Shown here in pieces: positions 30,406 through 33,981 of a DNA stretch of 33,981 bases. The stretch covers positions 1-33,981 of the forward strand of contig QFBQ01000015.1 in NCBI GenBank assembly GCA_003265885.1. Direction: 5' to 3'. Under the pieces are notes generated by a model. That model was given only the letters and a program-made list of their open reading frames with translations, made no database searches and was not told the origin of the DNA. Numbering within the stretch: position 1 is the stretch's first letter; each line of letters opens with the position of its first letter. Position numbers and translations under genes: made by a program. The DNA comes from Candidatus Marinamargulisbacteria bacterium SCGC AG-343-D04 (GTDB taxonomy: Bacteria; Margulisbacteria; Marinamargulisbacteria; GCA-2716485; GCA-002719695).

Positions 30406-32818
30406 TAATAGACTCATTATGGGTTGTTTTAACCCAAATATAACGATAAGCAATAAAAGCAGTCATTACAATAATAATAACAATAAACAAAACTAAATAT
30501 AATATAGATAAGCTATGAAGAGTTATGGGAATAGTCCATCCAAAGTATATGGGAGTAAGTTGCTTGAAAATGATCCAAGATAAAAAGAATGCAACAAAAA
30601 AAGTCATGAAAAGACTTATAAAACCAATCCATAACGAGTGAAATAGAATGAGTTGAAGTATATGTTTTTTTTGTCCGCCAATAGAAAAGAGTTGAATAAA
30701 CTCAAGTTTTCTATCGATAGCTAAGACAGAAAGCATATTTATCAGAACGAATAGAGCAATGATGCCGGTGATTGATGCTAGTACCCAAGTTAAGGAAAAG
30801 GTTTGTTTAAACATAGATAACACGTAATCTTGAAGTTCTTCTTTTGTTTGAATTAAGAGATGGTCAAAAGATTCTATAAGTTCTTGTTGATTCTGTTTAT
30901 GTGTTATTAAGGAAAGGCCATGAATTTTAAATTGTGTTTTGTAGATATCTTTCATCAGAGATTTAGAGATAGTAATGACTCCATGTTCAGATGCATAGTC
31001 TATATAAATTCCATCGACATTGCCTTGAATTTCTGTTGAAGGAAAAGGGATGTTGATTGAATCCCCCAATTGTAAATTAAGCTTTTTTGAAGCAGATTCA
31101 GATATTAAAATACTTTTATTTGATATCTTTTTTAGAGGGTCGATAGCAATAAATTCAATTTCATTATAAATATTTTGAAAGGAAATACCGCGTAAAATAA
31201 TAGGATTTCCGTTTATCATAAGATTGTCTCGTGAAATACTGCTCCAAGATTGTGTGGCAACATGGTTAGTTATAGCTTGAATATCTTCATGTTTGAGTGG
31301 AACAGGGGTTGGAATAGAATTGTTTTTATGTTGGATATAAATATCAGCTTGAGTACTTTTTTGTATCCAAGAAGCAACGGAATCTTGAAAGCTATTAATA
31401 AAAATAGTCATGGTAATATAAAGACCGCATGCTAGAGCGATAGACAAAATCATGAGAGAGGATAAAATAATATCCTTTTTAATATAAAAAATAGATGTTT
31501 TTAACATTACAAGTTTAGATAGTTTGATTTTTTCAATACAAAAACAACAGAGTGAAGTTAAACAAAGCGTTACAAAAAAGCTTAAGAGTATCATGCCTGT
31601 CATAGATATGAAGGCTGTAAAAGGATGCTCTGGTATGACAAAAATAAGCGCACAGGATAACGCAATAAACCCTATGCAAATAGTGATTTTAAGTGTGTTA
31701 CTGATAGTTTGAATTTTATGTTCGAAGGTTTGGATGAAGGAGCTAAGAGAGAGTAGTACAGCAACGCTGGAGATCAATACGGATTTGAAAAGCGAAGAGG
31801 GGAGAATAGTGAGGTTTTGAACTGAGATTGAGTAATAAAGGGTGTTGATAGTTTGAGATAATATGTCTATCCCTATATTACTTAAAAGTATTCCTAAGAG
31901 GAATCCTAGTGAACTAGTGATGATAATAAAAAATAGAGCTTCCATGATTCTAATTACTTTTTGTTGGAAAGAGTTAATTCCAAGTGAAATTAAAAGAACG
32001 TCTGTTTGATGTCGATGTTTTTGAATAAAACGAAAAAATAGGTAGATTAATAATATGCTAATGACTGTTGAAAAAAGTCCTATAAATTGAAGGTTGATAA
32101 AAAAAGCATTTGATAAGTTTTGTGTTGTGTTTGAGTTGCTAGCAAGATCGAATTGTGACATGTCTGAGAAACGGACGTTATTAGCTTGATGGGTGTCTAT
32201 GTAAAACCTATCTATATCGTTAATATTGAATATAGAGTGAAGCATACTAATATCCATTAGCAGTGTGGGCGTATGTTGATATTCATCAAAAATAGTGTAG
32301 ACATGAGTTTTGTAGGAATTGACAATTATCGGTACTTTTTCTTTTTCCGAAAGTGATTTTTTGTTAGAAACAAGAAAGATATTTTTAAGATTATTATTTT
32401 CGTTTAGATTGCTTCGTTGCTCATTTAAGTGTGAAGATAAATAAATTAAGTCAGCACCTATAACCTTACAAAAAAGTGAATTTTTATTAATTGATATTTC
32501 ATGGTGAAGTGTTTTATAAGGATACCCATGTGATATAGAAGAAGAGTGTAATATTTCTTTAATACTACTACTATTTAGTTTTCCATGTGTAGAAAATATA
32601 AAGTTTGGGGGGTAGAGTGTTGAAAGAGAATCAGATTGGTTTAGGTTTGAAGAAATGGTATCGGTGTAAATATTAATGGTAGTTATCAGACTGATACTTA
32701 AGATAAGACCCATTAAGGATAGAAGAGTTTTAAGCCAAAACTTTTGATAGTCTTTAAGAGATGTGAGGTAAAGAAGGTAGACGTAGTTAAAGGTCACGAG
32801 AAGTTGAAATTTTTCCAT
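30371..32818 (-). CDS. FtsX/MacB-type ABC transporter permease with two permease units (AttF/AttG-like)
   Basis: 815 residues. A first membrane segment (about 27-47) leads to a periplasmic domain and a block of three to four helices (about 240-370); a further helix pair (about 375-425), a second leading helix (near 445-475), a second periplasmic domain (about 480-680) and a final three-helix block (about 690-800) follow. This is the doubled FtsX layout of AttFG/YbbP-type permeases, which move lipophilic substrates across the envelope. The ATG at 32818 overlaps the ATPase gene by 32 bases; a GTG at 32797 with a shorter overlap is an alternative start. Confidence 0.88.
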   Translation of the reverse strand: MEKFQLLVTFNYVYLLYLTSLKDYQKFWLKTLLSLMGLILSISLITTINIYTDTISSNLNQSDSLSTLYPPNFIFSTHGKLNSSSIKEILHSSSISHGYPYKTLHHEISINKNSLFCKVIGADLIYLSSHLNEQRSNLNENNNLKNIFLVSNKKSLSEKEKVPIIVNSYKTHVYTIFDEYQHTPTLLMDISMLHSIFNINDIDRFYIDTHQANNVRFSDMSQFDLASNSNTTQNLSNAFFINLQFIGLFSTVISILLIYLFFRFIQKHRHQTDVLLISLGINSFQQKVIRIMEALFFIIITSSLGFLLGILLSNIGIDILSQTINTLYYSISVQNLTILPSSLFKSVLISSVAVLLSLSSFIQTFEHKIQTISNTLKITICIGFIALSCALIFVIPEHPFTAFISMTGMILLSFFVTLCLTSLCCFCIEKIKLSKLVMLKTSIFYIKKDIILSSLMILSIALACGLYITMTIFINSFQDSVASWIQKSTQADIYIQHKNNSIPTPVPLKHEDIQAITNHVATQSWSSISRDNLMINGNPIILRGISFQNIYNEIEFIAIDPLKKISNKSILISESASKKLNLQLGDSINIPFPSTEIQGNVDGIYIDYASEHGVITISKSLMKDIYKTQFKIHGLSLITHKQNQQELIESFDHLLIQTKEELQDYVLSMFKQTFSLTWVLASITGIIALFVLINMLSVLAIDRKLEFIQLFSIGGQKKHILQLILFHSLWIGFISLFMTFFVAFFLSWIIFKQLTPIYFGWTIPITLHSLSILYLVLFIVIIIVMTAFIAYRYIWVKTTHNESINESIKTLYFSR

Positions 32819-33476
32819 CGTCTAGAAATACAGTATGATCAGCTATAGTGCTAGCAGCTGGATCATGACTTGTGAAGACAATGCTAATATTTTTTTCCAT
32901 TCTAATTTTTTTAAATGTATTAAAAATGATATTTCTGTTATTTGTATCTAGGTTGCCAGTCGGTTCATCAGCAAAAATGATTTTAGGGTTGTTTATTAAC
33001 GCTCTCGCAAGAGCAGCTCTTTGCAATTCTCCTCCTGAAACAGATTGTGGTAGCTGATGTAACGTTGACTCTATATCTAGTTCTCTGCATAACTGAACAC
33101 AATGATTTAGGTAGTCTGTTTTTGGTTGATTTGTCATAATTGCGGGTAAGATAATATTTTCTTTAATAGAGAGACTGGGAAGAAAGTTAAATGATTGATA
33201 TACAATACCTGTATTAGCTAATCGGTATTTGGCTCTTTCATTAGCGGATATAGAGCAAAGATCTACTGAGTTGAAACGGATAGAGCCTGTTTGAGGTGAG
33301 ATTAAACCAGAAAGACAATGTAAAAGTGTAGTTTTCCCAGACCCACTTCGACCGGATATGAGTACTATACTGTTTTTTTTGATAGTAAATGTGATATTAG
33401 ATAAAATACTGCTAGATACACCTTCTGTGGATATATCATAAGAGCAATTGTTAATGGTTAGTAATTCTTGGCTCAT
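32787..33476 (-). CDS. ABC transporter ATP-binding protein (AttE/LolD-type)
   Basis: 229 residues, the usual length for LolD/MacB-group ATPases. Walker A GRSGSGKT (42-49), Q-loop VYQSFNFLPSLSIKEN, signature SVSGGE (145-150), Walker B IIFADE (166-171), D-loop GNLD, switch His204. It drives the adjacent double permease and AttH-like protein. First gene of the three-gene minus-strand operon. The ATG has no clear Shine-Dalgarno. Confidence 0.93.
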   Translation of the reverse strand: MSQELLTINNCSYDISTEGVSSSILSNITFTIKKNSIVLISGRSGSGKTTLLHCLSGLISPQTGSIRFNSVDLCSISANERAKYRLANTGIVYQSFNFLPSLSIKENIILPAIMTNQPKTDYLNHCVQLCRELDIESTLHQLPQSVSGGELQRAALARALINNPKIIFADEPTGNLDTNNRNIIFNTFKKIRMEKNISIVFTSHDPAASTIADHTVFLDDGKISTSRDL

Positions 33477-33481
33477 TTTTC

Positions 33482-33510
33482 TTGGTTTGCATTTTGAAAT
33501 CTTGTATAAT
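33482..33510 (+). promoter_or_regulatory. Sigma-70-type promoter of the SOUL gene
   Basis: TTGGTT (33482-33487), a 17-base spacer and a perfect TATAAT (33505-33510), about 65 bases before the ATG. It sits in the 99-base region shared with the divergent ABC operon, whose own promoter must overlap it. Confidence 0.5.
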
Positions 33511-33575
33511 GATAAGTGATTTATAAAAAATTAGGAAGAAATTCTATACAATAATGAAATATTTAGGAGTGTTTA

Positions 33576-33981
33576 ATGAAATGTATTGCCGTATTAATAG
33601 GTGTTTTTATATGGTTTTCGGCTAATACAATGGCTGTAGAGGAGCGTTCTTACGATGTCATTGAGACAATAGATAATATTGAAATCAGGCATTATTCACG
33701 TGTGTTTGCTGCAGAAGTTATAGCAGAAGGAGAGAGAAATGATGCGGCGAGTAATGCTTTTAGATTACTTTTCAAATATATAAGTGGTAAAAATAAAGCA
33801 GAGTTAAAAATTCCTATGACATCTCCAGTTTCTCAAGCTCAAGAGAGTGAGGGGATGTGGTCTGTATTGTTTTTTATGCCTGCAGATATGAGTAAAGACA
33901 ATCTCCCAGAACCTTCTGATCCCAGAGTTAGTTTAAAAGAGATTAGAAATGTTAAAGTTGCCGCTATTCGTTTTTCAGGTA
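33576..33981 (+). CDS. Exported SOUL haem-binding family protein (5' part, cut by the right edge)
   Basis: 135 complete codons are visible, open at the edge. AGGAG at 33565-33569 precedes the ATG. A signal peptide (MKCIAVLIGVFIWFSANTMA) leads to EERSYDVIETIDNIEIRHYS, the opening of SOUL/HEBP proteins. Further marks are NDAASNAFRLLFKYISGKNK, KIPMTSPVS and MWSVLFFMPADM. SOUL proteins bind haem or other tetrapyrroles, and in many bacteria they lie near photolyase genes. Here the protein would act in the periplasm. At least one 3' strand is outside the window. Confidence 0.92.
   Translation, partial: MKCIAVLIGVFIWFSANTMAVEERSYDVIETIDNIEIRHYSRVFAAEVIAEGERNDAASNAFRLLFKYISGKNKAELKIPMTSPVSQAQESEGMWSVLFFMPADMSKDNLPEPSDPRVSLKEIRNVKVAAIRFSG

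Noticed and set aside
1..33981. tRNA or rRNA genes, integrase, transposase, prophage
   Set aside because: No tRNA arm motifs, rRNA segments or mobile-element proteins were recognised; the YopX-like gene alone does not make a prophage.

Overview
The window is about 34 kb of AT-rich, densely coded DNA from a Gram-negative bacterium. Exported proteins, a lipoprotein, a lipocalin-type protein with its ABC transporter, and the overall gene set fit a gammaproteobacterium best. Several large low-complexity proteins suggest a host-associated or intracellular lifestyle (Legionellales-like). An environmental chlamydia is a possible alternative; the genus cannot be settled from the sequence. No tRNA, rRNA, CRISPR array, insertion sequence or integrase was seen.

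Left part (1-12.7 kb): a mixed region. It holds a frameshifted glycosyltransferase running off the left edge, a VOC/glyoxalase-fold protein, an NADPH-dependent FMN reductase, a methionine sulfoxide reductase B with a hydrophobic N-terminal extension, a DUF4177 protein, an orphan histidine ammonia-lyase and a MATE exporter. Between them lie three genes coding for unusual proteins: a 640-residue protein with a Gly-Lys repeat, a 69-residue plus 391-residue gene pair, and an 878-residue protein. The last has a recognisable but divergent PP2C phosphatase domain followed by beta-rich and Ser/Pro-repeat regions. These three loci look like secreted or effector-type accessory genes, but no secretion signal proves it.

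Middle and right part (12.9-34 kb): a light and photo-oxidative damage island. A plus-strand group carries a natural fusion of DUF1365 with a cyclopropane-fatty-acid synthase, a DUF1295 membrane enzyme, an exported unknown and a DoxX-like protein. A minus-strand group carries an SDR-DUF2867 protein, a C-factor-like SDR and a DUF429 protein. Then comes a tight run of 14 plus-strand genes (20062-29326), overlapping or separated by at most 22 bases. In order these are: cupredoxin lipoprotein, PNPOx-like flavoprotein, class I CPD photolyase, DUF2805/TIGR03643, two small membrane proteins, SRPBCC protein, YopX-like protein, FeS-BCP/CryPro-type photolyase lacking the usual cluster cysteines, DUF3050, Fpg/Nei-type glycosylase, a helical unknown, an exported unknown and an exported HMA metal-binding protein. 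A convergent operon codes for an AttEFGH-like system (ATPase, double-unit FtsX permease, lipocalin/CrtC-like AttH). An exported SOUL haem-binding protein starts at the right edge from a divergent promoter.

Taken together the right-hand two thirds read as one programme against light. Two photolyases and a base-excision glycosylase would repair DNA, CFA synthase and lipid-related proteins would remodel membranes, and copper, flavin and haem proteins would handle redox or pigment chemistry. The programme is an inference from gene content. The most original points are the long repair operon with several unstudied members, the cluster-less CryPro photolyase, possible metal ligands in DUF3050, the DUF1365-CFA fusion and the PP2C multidomain protein.
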